DNA of 37,767 nt. Source: Rikenellaceae bacterium (GTDB taxonomy: Bacteria; Bacteroidota; Bacteroidia; Bacteroidales; UBA932). The DNA is taken from NCBI GenBank assembly GCA_012800665.1, contig JAAZIW010000005.1:1-37767 (forward strand). Direction: 5' to 3'. The position numbers and the translations under genes were made by a program. The notes under the pieces were generated by a model. The model was not told where the DNA came from and ran no database searches. It saw only the letters and a list, made by a program, of their open reading frames with translations. This document shows, piece after piece, positions 17,597 through 26,467 of the stretch. How positions within the stretch are numbered: the stretch's first letter is position 1; every line of letters starts with the position of its first letter.

Positions 17597-19502
17597 CTTG
17601 AAGTTCTTCTTCGCTGCGTAGGTTTGCGCGTATGAATCTCTGCCTTTCCGGCGTATTGTCACCCATATAGAATTCCATTATTTCGGAAATGTTTTCTTCA
17701 TCAGAAATCTGCACTGTATCTAGTTTCATGTCTTCGTTTATGAAATTGGCGAATTCGTCTGCCGATATTTCACCGAGACCTTTAAAGCGGGTGATTTCGA
17801 ATTTCCCGTTCTGCAATTCGCTTACGGCCTTGTCCTTTTCCTCGATGGAGTAGCAATAACGGTTTTCTTTTTTATTGCGTACACGGAAAAGGGGAGTCTG
17901 CAGTATGAATACATGGCCGCGGCGGATGAGTTCCGGGTAATATTTCATTATAAAGGTAAGCACCAGCATGCGTATATGCATGCCGTCATCATCCGCATCG
18001 GTGGCTATTATTATATTGTTGTAGCGCAGATTGTCTATGTCGTCTTCAACTCCGAGCGCACTGATCAGCAGATTGAGTTCTTCGTTTTCGACCACCCTCC
18101 TGCGGCTTTCCTTGTAAGAATTGATGGGCTTTCCGCGAAGGCTGAACACTGCCTGGTAATTTGCGTTGCGGGCCTTTGTGATGGTTCCGCTTGCAGAGTC
18201 GCCCTCGGTAATGAATATGCTGCTGTTCTCGATATAGTCTTTTGTATTATCATTCGCCTTGTCGTCATAATGATAGCGGCAGTCACGGAGTTTGCGGTTG
18301 TAGACCGCTGTTTTTCGATTGCGCTCGCGCGTCTTTTTTTGTATGCTGGAAATCTCCTCCCTCTCCTTCTGGGATGCCTTTATCTTTTCTTCTATTATCG
18401 GCACAATCTCCTTGTGAATGTGCAAATAGTTGTCGAGATTCTTGGATATGAAATCGTTCACATAGCTTCGGATGGTGGGTCCTATATCGAGTTTCGGCAA
18501 GCCCTTTTCGTTGTGAGTCTGCTTTTCCCACATATAGTTGCTCCCGAGTTTGGTTTTGGTTTGGCCTTCGAAGTTCGGTTCCTGAATCAAGATGCTGATG
18601 GCTCCAACAACGCCTTGCCTGCAGTCGGAAGGTTCGTAGTTTTTCTTGAAGAAGTCTTTGAGGGTTTTGGCGATGGCTTCGCGGTAAGCGGCAAGATGGG
18701 TGCCGCCGTCACGGGTGTTTTGGCCGTTAACGAAAGAAGATATGTTCTCGCCATGTTCGTTATTGTGTGTAAGCACCACCTCTATGTCTTCGCCTATCAG
18801 ATGGATAGGGGGATAGAGAGGCTCGCCGCTAAGGAGATTTTCGTTCACCAAGTCCAAAAGGCCGTTTTCGCTTTGGTAAGATTTGCCATTGTAGGTTAGA
18901 GTAAGGCCTTTTTTAAGATAGGAATAGTTTTTAACCATCTGCTCCACATACTCGCTTTGATATTCGTACTTGCCGAACATCATGGTGTCGGGAGTGAATT
19001 TTACAAGGGTGCCATCCTTCTCTTTGGCCGCCTGCTCCTTGCCTGAATCTTTCAGCTCGCCTCTTTCGAAGTGAGCCCAAGACTTTTCGCCATCGCGGAA
19101 TGAAGAAACGTAAAAGCTTTCGGACAGGGCATTTACTGCCTTGGAACCTACTCCGTTAAGGCCTACGCTCTTTTTGAAAACTTTATCGTCGAATTTTCCG
19201 CCGGTGTTGAGTATGCTCACGGCCTTTATCACGCTGTCCAATGGAATACCGCGGCCGAAGTCCCTTACGCTTACCTCATTGTTTTGTATGTCTACGATTA
19301 TTTCCTTGCCGTGCCCCATGGAGTATTCGTCCACCGAGTTGTCGATTATCTCTTTTAGCAGAACATATATTCCATCGCCGGGGTTGTTGCCATTGCCAAG
19401 CCGGCCTATGTACATTCCGGGACGCAGGCGCACGTGTTCTACGCCTTCAAGAGTTCTTATTTTGTCGTCTGTATAGTTTGTTACGTTGGGCATAAGTTGC
19501 AA
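17583..19502 (-). CDS. parE: DNA topoisomerase IV subunit B / GyrB-type ATPase subunit
   Basis: 639 aa; EHVRLRPGMYIGRLGNGNNPGDGIYVLLKEIIDNSVDEY, TEGDSASGT, DADDDGMHIRML; start may be 19493 (MPNVTN). Confidence 0.88.
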   Translation of the reverse strand: MQLMPNVTNYTDDKIRTLEGVEHVRLRPGMYIGRLGNGNNPGDGIYVLLKEIIDNSVDEYSMGHGKEIIVDIQNNEVSVRDFGRGIPLDSVIKAVSILNTGGKFDDKVFKKSVGLNGVGSKAVNALSESFYVSSFRDGEKSWAHFERGELKDSGKEQAAKEKDGTLVKFTPDTMMFGKYEYQSEYVEQMVKNYSYLKKGLTLTYNGKSYQSENGLLDLVNENLLSGEPLYPPIHLIGEDIEVVLTHNNEHGENISSFVNGQNTRDGGTHLAAYREAIAKTLKDFFKKNYEPSDCRQGVVGAISILIQEPNFEGQTKTKLGSNYMWEKQTHNEKGLPKLDIGPTIRSYVNDFISKNLDNYLHIHKEIVPIIEEKIKASQKEREEISSIQKKTRERNRKTAVYNRKLRDCRYHYDDKANDNTKDYIENSSIFITEGDSASGTITKARNANYQAVFSLRGKPINSYKESRRRVVENEELNLLISALGVEDDIDNLRYNNIIIATDADDDGMHIRMLVLTFIMKYYPELIRRGHVFILQTPLFRVRNKKENRYCYSIEEKDKAVSELQNGKFEITRFKGLGEISADEFANFINEDMKLDTVQISDEENISEIMEFYMGDNTPERQRFIRANLRSEEELQDVNL

Positions 19503-19512
19503 AAATACTAAA

Positions 19513-19875
19513 TTATTCTTTTGTGACCACGCCCTTGAGGTGCAGAATAATCGGTTTTTTTATATCTGAAAGATAAACTATTACGGTTTTGTCGAAAGGA
19601 TACGGGCCGTCTTCATTCTTGTAATTCACGCTTATCGTTCCTTTCTCTCCGGTCTTAAGGCTTTCGCGCGTCCAGCTAACCCCTGTGCATCCGCAGGACG
19701 GGATGGCGGAAAGTATGGTCAGCGGTTCGTCTCCCTTGTTAGTGATCGTGAATACGCAGTTTTGAACTCCGTCTTTTACGCTGAACTTGCCGAAGTCATG
19801 TACGGTTTTATCGAATTCCGCTCTGCCCCCTATGAGCGTCTGGAGCGATATGAATATTAGCAAAAATAATTTCAT
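19513..19875 (-). CDS. DUF1573 domain-containing protein
   Basis: 120 aa secreted; FDKTVHDFGKFSVKDG...FTITNKGDEPLTILSAIPSCGCTGVSW. Confidence 0.85.
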   Translation of the reverse strand: MKLFLLIFISLQTLIGGRAEFDKTVHDFGKFSVKDGVQNCVFTITNKGDEPLTILSAIPSCGCTGVSWTRESLKTGEKGTISVNYKNEDGPYPFDKTVIVYLSDIKKPIILHLKGVVTKE

Positions 19876-19876
19876 A

Positions 19877-19907
19877 TTGCAAATTTATTACAAAAACCTT
19901 ACCTTTG
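19877..19907 (+). promoter_or_regulatory. Bacteroidetes sigma-type promoter upstream of ferredoxin operon
   Basis: TTG (19877-19879) - 20 nt - TACCTTTG (19900-19907). Confidence 0.7.
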
Positions 19908-19936
19908 CTGAACATTCATAAAAAAGTTATAGAACT

Positions 19937-20110
19937 ATGGCTTATAAAATTGATCCGGATCTTTGTATTGCATGCGGTAGCTGTCAAGGCGAATGCCCCA
20001 GCGGAGCTATCCAGGAAGGGGACAGCTATTCCATCGACCCTGACGTTTGCGTAGATTGCGGTGCATGCGAAAGCGTATGCCCCGTAGAGGCAATCTCCTC
20101 AGGTGATTAG
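19937..20110 (+). CDS. 2[4Fe-4S] ferredoxin (57 aa)
   Basis: MAYKIDPDLCIACGSCQGECPSGAIQEGDSYSIDPDVCVDCGACESVCPVEAISSGD; two CxxCxxCxxxCP motifs; too short for the supplied ORF track. Confidence 0.93.
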   Translation: MAYKIDPDLCIACGSCQGECPSGAIQEGDSYSIDPDVCVDCGACESVCPVEAISSGD

Positions 20111-20116
20111 CTATCA

Positions 20117-20485
20117 ATGCTGGAAGACAAAAGACTAAAAATTTTTGCGGCGGTGGTGGAATTCAGCAATTTCACTGCCGCTGCCACTTCTTTGGGTATC
20201 ACCCAGCCTGCGGTAAGTCAAAACATTGCCGAACTTGAACGCCTGCTCGGAGTCAGGCTTTTTGAGCGCACTCGCAGCGAGGCTGTCCTTACCGAGGAGG
20301 GACGCCGCTTCGAGGGGTATGCAAGGCAGATTTTGCATTGGTATCGTGTTGCAGAAGAGGCCTTTTCTCCTCTCGATTATGGCAAAGAACCCGTTAATCC
20401 TGTAAGCATTCCTCTCGATGAGGCAACAGATGCCGAAATATGGTCATCCTGCGGTGACCTTCATATAGAAATCAAGCATAAATAA
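20117..20485 (+). CDS. LysR-type winged-helix DNA-binding protein lacking effector domain
   Basis: 122 aa; FAAVVEFSNFTAAATSLGITQPAVSQNIAELERLLGVRLFER is a LysR HTH; no substrate-binding domain follows. Confidence 0.82.
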   Translation: MLEDKRLKIFAAVVEFSNFTAAATSLGITQPAVSQNIAELERLLGVRLFERTRSEAVLTEEGRRFEGYARQILHWYRVAEEAFSPLDYGKEPVNPVSIPLDEATDAEIWSSCGDLHIEIKHK

Positions 20486-20487
20486 CA

Positions 20488-21564
20488 ATGGCAAGGAAAC
20501 AAGGTCCCTGGAAACAGAATTTCTGGTATACCGTTCTGCGTTATTACGTAGATGCCTGCACCCGTTTCAGCTACAGGAGTTTGCGTGTGGAGGGCCTAGA
20601 GAACATTCCCTCCGATGGAGCAGTGATAATCGCACCAAACCATAGCAATACCCTGATGGATGCGCTTGTGGTGCTTGGCTCTCGAAAATGCCGCACCGTC
20701 TTCGGCGCAAGGGCGGATATTTTCGAAAACCCTACGGTAGCTTCCATTCTGCGCTTTCTTCGCATTCTTCCCATGGTGCGCAGGCGGGATGGCATACGCA
20801 AGGTGCTACGCAATTACGAAACTATCGATCAAGTGGTGGATGTGCTTGACAATGGTGTTCCTTTTTGCATGTTTGCAGAAGGAAGACACCGCGCCATGCA
20901 TTCCTTACTGCCTATAAATAAGGGAATCTTCCGCATAGCCAAAATGGCTCATGAGGCTCTCGGCGACAAGAAAGATGTTTTCATTGTACCTACAGGTCTG
21001 GATTACGGCGATTACTTTCTTTTCAGGACTTGGTCGCGCCTGCGTTATGGCAAGGCCATAAATGTATCGGAATTCATAAGGAAGAACGCGGATTTAAGCG
21101 AACAGGAATTATTTGCAGGCTTGAGAGCCCGCTTGGTTGGCGGAATATCAAGCAGGATAGTTTGTTTGCCTGATGACGAAAACTATTCTCTTAATTGGGA
21201 GGCTTTTCAGCAGCGCTTTGCCGCCCTTAACGGCAACACTTACCGCGATGCCGGTCTTCCTCGCAAACGCTCCACACGTTTGGCGCTTGCAGTGCTTACG
21301 GCTCTGCCTTTTGCGGTTTCCGCCGTGCTCACAGCACCGATGTGGGGTGTTGCGGAATGGCTTTGCCATAAAAAGATAAAAGACCGGGCTTTCCGCAATA
21401 CCGCCCGTTTTGCCATGAAGCTGCTCGGCAACATCCTTATAGGCATCCCTTTGGCTGTGGTTTTTTTCGTAAACCTGTCCTGGTACTTCGCCCTTGCCGC
21501 ACTTCTTTACTTTTTCGCAAGTTACAGCATTTTCTACGACTGGCTTAATCTCATCCGCCGATAA
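20488..21564 (+). CDS. PlsC-type 1-acyl-sn-glycerol-3-phosphate acyltransferase
   Basis: 358 aa; IIAPNHSNTLMDAL (HxxxxD-like), FCMFAEGRHR, C-terminal TM segments. Confidence 0.8.
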   Translation: MARKQGPWKQNFWYTVLRYYVDACTRFSYRSLRVEGLENIPSDGAVIIAPNHSNTLMDALVVLGSRKCRTVFGARADIFENPTVASILRFLRILPMVRRRDGIRKVLRNYETIDQVVDVLDNGVPFCMFAEGRHRAMHSLLPINKGIFRIAKMAHEALGDKKDVFIVPTGLDYGDYFLFRTWSRLRYGKAINVSEFIRKNADLSEQELFAGLRARLVGGISSRIVCLPDDENYSLNWEAFQQRFAALNGNTYRDAGLPRKRSTRLALAVLTALPFAVSAVLTAPMWGVAEWLCHKKIKDRAFRNTARFAMKLLGNILIGIPLAVVFFVNLSWYFALAALLYFFASYSIFYDWLNLIRR

Positions 21565-21572
21565 TATTCATT

Positions 21573-21600
21573 AAAAAACCTCCGACTTTTCAGCCGGAGG
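21573..21600 (-). terminator. Rho-independent terminator of nifJ
   Basis: Minus strand CCTCCGGCT-GAAA-AGTCGGAGG then TTTTTT. Confidence 0.8.
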
Positions 21601-21622
21601 CAAATATAGAGGAAGATTATTA

Positions 21623-24600
21623 TTAATCTTTCGCAAGGCGTTGGTAGTTGGCGAGGCGCAGCTTTGCAAACTCTTCAGTCTTGCTTAGAAGTTCTTTTGC
21701 CCTGTCGGGGAAGAGCTTGTGGAGCGATGAGAAACGAACTTCTCCCATAAGGAAGTCCTGGAATTTAGTCCAGTCGGGCTCCTTGCTGTCGAGAGAGAAC
21801 GGGTTTTTGTCGCTCCCCACAAGAGTCGGATTGTAGCGGTACAGGTGCCAGTAGCCGCAGTCTACAGCAAGTTTTTCCTCACGCTGACTAAGCCCCATGC
21901 CTGCCTTGAGGCCATGGTTGATACATGGAGAATAGGCTATTATGAGTGATGGGCCGTCATAGGCTTCAGCTTCCTTGATGGCATTCATGAATTGTACAGG
22001 GCTGGCTCCCATAGCTACCTGGGCAACATAAACATAGCCGTAGCTGATAGCCATCATGCCCAAATCCTTCTTGCGCACCTCCTTGCCGGAAGCGGCGAAC
22101 TTGGCAATGGCTCCCACAGGGGTACTCTTGCTGGACTGTCCGCCGGTGTTGGAATAAACCTCAGTGTCGAGTACTAATACATTCACATTCTTGCCGCTCG
22201 CAAGCACATGGTCGAGTCCACCGTAGCCAATGTCGTAGGCCCAGCCGTCTCCGCCGAATATCCATTGGCTGCGTGCCGGTATATAATGCTTGTATTCTGC
22301 AAGTTGCTCGGATACTTTATCCTTGCTCTTTTCGAGTATGGGGATAAGCGCATCTGCAACTTCACGGGTGGTTTTATAGTCTTCGGGTGCGGAGAGCCAC
22401 TTTTCTGCAAGCGCTTTCACATCTCCATCCCTTCCGGCGAGCTGCTCCATAAGCGATTTTACGGTCAGACGCATACGGTCGGAACCTATCTTCATACCCA
22501 AACCGAATTCGGCGGCATCTTCAAACAGAGAATTCTGCCAAGCCGGCCCGTGCCCGCCGGCATTGGTGCAATAGGGGCTTGCGGGGAAAGAGGCTCCGTA
22601 GATGGAGGAGCATCCTGTGGCATTGGCAATCATCATATGGTCGCCGAAGAGCTGGGTGATATTCTTTATATAAGGTGTCTCACCGCAACCTGCGCATGCT
22701 CCCGAGAACTCGAAGAGAGGCTGGCTGAACTGAGATGCCTTCACATTGCTCTTGGGGTCGAACGGAGTCTTGTAGCCTACCTTGCTGTTGAGATGATCGA
22801 ATTGTACCTGCTCATCTGCACGTTCGAGATAATCGACCATTTTGAGAGCCTTTTCCGGTTTGGCAAGGCAGACATCCATACAATTGCCGCAACCTGTACA
22901 GTCTGCCACGCTGATGCTGAGAGCGTACTTGTATTCTTTGAGGTTGGCTCTGCCATCAGCGAACTTGGTGCCCTTCGGAAGGGCCGCCGCTTCTTCGTCA
23001 GTGAGCAGGAACGGCCTTATGGCTGCGTGCGGACATGCAAAAGCGCAATTGTTGCACTGGATACATTTTTCAGCATCCCACTCAGGAACCATTACTGCCA
23101 CGCCGCGTTTTTCATAGGCGGATGTGCCGGAGGGCATTGTGCCGTCCATATATGGAAGGAAGGCGCTCACAGGCAGGGAGTCTCCGGCCTGAGCGTTCAC
23201 CACATCGGCGATTTCTTTTACAAACGGAGTTGCAAGGCGGTCTACGCCCGGATTCTCAAATTTGGCGTTGATGCCGGCCCAAGTTGAGGGTATTGCAACT
23301 TCGATATATTCTCCACCCCTGTCTATGGCATCGTAATTCATCTTCACTATATGCTCACCCTTGTTGCCGTAGCTCTTGAAGGCTGCATCTTTCATATATT
23401 TAACTGCATCTTCGTAGGGGATTATACCGGTAATCTTAAAGAATGCGCTTTGCAGAATGGTGTTGATACGGTTGCCCAAACCAATCTCCTGAGCAATCTT
23501 GGTGGCGTTTATAATGTAGAGTTTGATATTCTTTTTAGCTATAACGCCTTTTACGTTGTCGGGAATGCGCTCCAAGGTTTCTTTTTCGTCCCAAAGGGAA
23601 TTGAGTAGGAGGCTGCCGCCGTTTTTAATTCCCTTGAGCACATCATATTTATATAGGTATGAAGGCACGTGGCAAGCAACGAAATCGGGAGTGCTTACCA
23701 AATAGGGGGCGTGTATGGGCTGTTTGCCGAAGCGGAGATGACTGCAGGTGTAGCCTCCGGACTTTTTGGAGTCGTAGTCAAAGTAAGCCTGGCAATATAA
23801 ATCGGTGTGACTGCCGATAATCTTGATGGTGTTTTTGTTGGCGCCCACGGTGCCGTCAGAACCCAAGCCATAGAACTTGCATTCTTTCGTGCCGGGCTTC
23901 ACTATGGAAACCTCTTCCTTTACAGGGAGGCTCTTGAAAGTTACATCGTCCACAATTCCTATGGTAAAGTCACTCTTGGGAGACTTGAGCTCCAAGTTCT
24001 CATATACGGCGATGATTTGCGCCGGAGTGGTGTCCTTGCTGGAAAGTCCATAGCGTCCTCCAACGATTAGGGGAGCGTTTTCTTTGCCTTGATAAGCGGC
24101 CTTTATGTCCAAATAGAGGGGTTCGCCGAGCGAGCCGGGCTCTTTGGTGCGGTCCAGCACTGCGATTTTTTTAACCGTCTTGGGTATGGCCTTGAAGAGA
24201 TATTCAGTGCTGAAAGGCCTGTAAAGATGTACGCTTACGAGGCCGTATTTGCCTCCGGCGCTGTTCAGATGATCGATGGTCTCCTTTATGGTTTCGGTAA
24301 CGGAGCCCATGGCGATGATTATATTTTCGGCCTGTTTGTCGCCGTAATATATAAAAGGACGATATTTGCGGCCTGTAAGCTCGCTTATTTCGCCCATATA
24401 GCGTGCAACTATGTCCGGAACTTCCTCATATACTTTATTGCGCACCTCCACAGCCTGGAAATAAACGTCACCGTTTTGGGCTGTTCCGCGGATAACGGGG
24501 GCATTCGGGCTGAGGGCTCTTTCACGGAAGTTCTTGAGGGATTTTTCGCTTACCATATCTTTGAGTGCGGCCTCGTCGAGAACCTCAATCTTTTGTACTT

Positions 24601-25141
24601 CGTGGCTGGTGCGGAAACCATCGAAGAAATGCAGGAAAGGAATGCTGCTCTTGATTGCGCTCAGATGCGCTACTGCGGCAAGGTCCTGCGCCTCTTGTAC
24701 AGAGCCGGAAGCAAGAAGGGCAAAGCCTGTCTGGCGGCATGCCATTACGTCCTGATGGTCTCCGAAGATGGAGAGGGCGTGGCTTGCAAGTGCGCGGGCC
24801 GACACGTGAAATACGCCGGGAAGAAGTTCGCCGGCCATCTTATACATATTGGGAATCATGAGCAGGAGACCCTGAGAAGCGGTATAAGTGCTGGTAAGGG
24901 CGCCTGCTTGAAGCGAGCCGTGCATTGCTCCTGCGGCTCCGGCTTCACTTTCTAACTCGGTAACCTCGACTGTCTCGCCCCAGAGGTTCTTTTTACCGTG
25001 GGCGGCCCATTCGTCTATGCTCTCCGCCATAGGTGAAGAAGGCGTAATGGGATAGATGCATGCGTTCTCGCTGAAGAGATACGCGATGTTTGCGACAGCG
25101 GTGTTACCGTCACAAGTAATAAATTTCTTTTCTTTGGCCAT
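21623..25141 (-). CDS. nifJ: Pyruvate:ferredoxin (flavodoxin) oxidoreductase
   Basis: 1172 aa; ACIYPITPSSPMAES, two [4Fe-4S] motifs (CIQCNNCAFACP, CTGCGNCMDVC), CAGCGETPY and GGDGWAYDIGYGG TPP-binding region. Confidence 0.96.
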   Translation of the reverse strand: MAKEKKFITCDGNTAVANIAYLFSENACIYPITPSSPMAESIDEWAAHGKKNLWGETVEVTELESEAGAAGAMHGSLQAGALTSTYTASQGLLLMIPNMYKMAGELLPGVFHVSARALASHALSIFGDHQDVMACRQTGFALLASGSVQEAQDLAAVAHLSAIKSSIPFLHFFDGFRTSHEVQKIEVLDEAALKDMVSEKSLKNFRERALSPNAPVIRGTAQNGDVYFQAVEVRNKVYEEVPDIVARYMGEISELTGRKYRPFIYYGDKQAENIIIAMGSVTETIKETIDHLNSAGGKYGLVSVHLYRPFSTEYLFKAIPKTVKKIAVLDRTKEPGSLGEPLYLDIKAAYQGKENAPLIVGGRYGLSSKDTTPAQIIAVYENLELKSPKSDFTIGIVDDVTFKSLPVKEEVSIVKPGTKECKFYGLGSDGTVGANKNTIKIIGSHTDLYCQAYFDYDSKKSGGYTCSHLRFGKQPIHAPYLVSTPDFVACHVPSYLYKYDVLKGIKNGGSLLLNSLWDEKETLERIPDNVKGVIAKKNIKLYIINATKIAQEIGLGNRINTILQSAFFKITGIIPYEDAVKYMKDAAFKSYGNKGEHIVKMNYDAIDRGGEYIEVAIPSTWAGINAKFENPGVDRLATPFVKEIADVVNAQAGDSLPVSAFLPYMDGTMPSGTSAYEKRGVAVMVPEWDAEKCIQCNNCAFACPHAAIRPFLLTDEEAAALPKGTKFADGRANLKEYKYALSISVADCTGCGNCMDVCLAKPEKALKMVDYLERADEQVQFDHLNSKVGYKTPFDPKSNVKASQFSQPLFEFSGACAGCGETPYIKNITQLFGDHMMIANATGCSSIYGASFPASPYCTNAGGHGPAWQNSLFEDAAEFGLGMKIGSDRMRLTVKSLMEQLAGRDGDVKALAEKWLSAPEDYKTTREVADALIPILEKSKDKVSEQLAEYKHYIPARSQWIFGGDGWAYDIGYGGLDHVLASGKNVNVLVLDTEVYSNTGGQSSKSTPVGAIAKFAASGKEVRKKDLGMMAISYGYVYVAQVAMGASPVQFMNAIKEAEAYDGPSLIIAYSPCINHGLKAGMGLSQREEKLAVDCGYWHLYRYNPTLVGSDKNPFSLDSKEPDWTKFQDFLMGEVRFSSLHKLFPDRAKELLSKTEEFAKLRLANYQRLAKD

Positions 25142-25218
25142 AATTATGTTAATGAAATAAGATTTAGATTCTTTGTATCGTGTTGATTTTTACATCGTGC
25201 TAAGTTAATAAAAAAACC

Positions 25219-26106
25219 TTAAGATTGCCCTGAAACCTCCACTTCTTTTCCCTCCGCACTGCTGATGCGCTTTACAAGGCCTTGCAATACGCTTCCGGGT
25301 CCGAGCTCGAGGAAAAAGTCCGCTCCGTCAGCGAGCATATTCCTTACGCTTTCGGTCCAGCGCACAGGGCTGGTGAGTTGTTTGAGGAGATTGTCTTTAA
25401 TGACTGCCGGGTCGCTTTCGCCTTTGGCGCTGAAATTTTGATAGATTGGGCAGATTGGGGCCTTGATAGGGGTGGATGCGATTGCCTCCGCAAGTTCCAG
25501 TCGGGCCGGCTCCATAAGGGAAGAGTGGAATGCACCGCCCACTATCAGCGGCAAGGCGCGCTTTGCTCCAGCCTCCTTGAGCTTTTCGCAAGCCAGTAAA
25601 ACAGCTTCCTTTTCACCGGAGACAACCACCTGGCCCGGACTGTTGTAATTAGCCGGAACCACGCCTTTGATATCTGCGCAGACTTCTTTTACCTGCTCAT
25701 CCGGAAGGCCGATTATGGCAGCCATTGTGCCGGGAACTTTTTCGCAGCATTTCTGCATTGCGCCGGCGCGTATGGCAACGAGCTTCAAGCCGTCTTCAAA
25801 ACTCATGGCTTCCGCCGCCACCAGTGCAGAGAATTCACCGAGAGAATGCCCGCCGACCATGTCTGGAGCGGGAAGATTCGGGGTGCATAGAGCAAGAGCG
25901 GTAGAGTGTATGAAGATGGCCGGCTGGGTGACATTTGTGGCTCGAAGGTCTTCTTCACTGCCGCTGAACATTATGTCCGTAATTCTGAAGCCGAGTATTT
26001 CATTTGCCTGTTCCATTAGGGCCGCGGCTTTGGGGCTATTGTCGTAGAGTTCTTTTCCCATTCCCGGGAATTGTGCCCCCTGACCGGGGAAAACATATGC
26101 TTTCAT
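25219..26106 (-). CDS. fabD: Malonyl-CoA ACP transacylase
   Basis: MKAYVFPGQGAQFPGMGKELY, GHSLGEFSALVAA, GGAFHSSLM; start trimmed from 26136. Confidence 0.93.
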   Translation of the reverse strand: MKAYVFPGQGAQFPGMGKELYDNSPKAAALMEQANEILGFRITDIMFSGSEEDLRATNVTQPAIFIHSTALALCTPNLPAPDMVGGHSLGEFSALVAAEAMSFEDGLKLVAIRAGAMQKCCEKVPGTMAAIIGLPDEQVKEVCADIKGVVPANYNSPGQVVVSGEKEAVLLACEKLKEAGAKRALPLIVGGAFHSSLMEPARLELAEAIASTPIKAPICPIYQNFSAKGESDPAVIKDNLLKQLTSPVRWTESVRNMLADGADFFLELGPGSVLQGLVKRISSAEGKEVEVSGQS

Positions 26107-26132
26107 GTTCTGATTAGGAGTTGATTTGGAAT

Positions 26133-26162
26133 GCAAAGATACATTTTTTTAAGTATCTTTGC
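26133..26162. promoter_or_regulatory. Back-to-back divergent -7 boxes forming a perfect palindrome (fabD / tRNA-Arg)
   Basis: GCAAAGATAC-N10-GTATCTTTGC; each arm is a TATCTTTG -7 box facing outwards. Confidence 0.7.
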
Positions 26163-26168
26163 AGTCCT

Positions 26169-26243
26169 GCTCCCTTAGTTTAACGGATAGAATTACGGAT
26201 TCCGGTTCCGTAGGTATAGGTTCGATTCCTATAGGGAGTACCA
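26169..26243 (+). tRNA. tRNA-Arg (anticodon CCG), CCA encoded
   Basis: Acceptor GCTCCCT/AGGGAGT, anticodon stem ACGGA/TCCGT with loop TTCCGGT, T-arm TATAGGTTCGATTCCTATA, terminal ACCA. Confidence 0.92.
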
Positions 26244-26284
26244 GCGGGCAGTTGCTCGTCACATTTAACAGTCTTCTGTCACAG

Positions 26285-26319
26285 GCGGAGCGTCAATTTA
26301 AATTGATGCTCCGCTTTTT
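26285..26319 (+). terminator. Rho-independent terminator of tRNA-Arg transcript
   Basis: GCGGAGCGTCAATTT / AAATTGATGCTCCGC stem (one G-U) followed by TTTTT. Confidence 0.85.
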
Positions 26320-26467
26320 GTCACTCTTTACGCAATTCCATCACCTTCAATGTTAAAATAAAATTTAAGAAACAGTCTGAAACATAAAAAGAATCGGGAT
26401 TCCGGGACGCCGCAAAATATAAACGGATAAGCATATGCACCTTTGTGACAAACAATTTATATGCTTT

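Noticed and set aside
17913-18899. 328-aa + strand ORF antisense to parE
   Set aside because: Fully inside parE coding sequence; no family signature
22208-23287. 359-aa + strand ORF antisense to nifJ (also 24089-24955)
   Set aside because: Shadow ORF over a strongly recognised protein; composition looks like reverse-complement coding sequence with no recognisable motif
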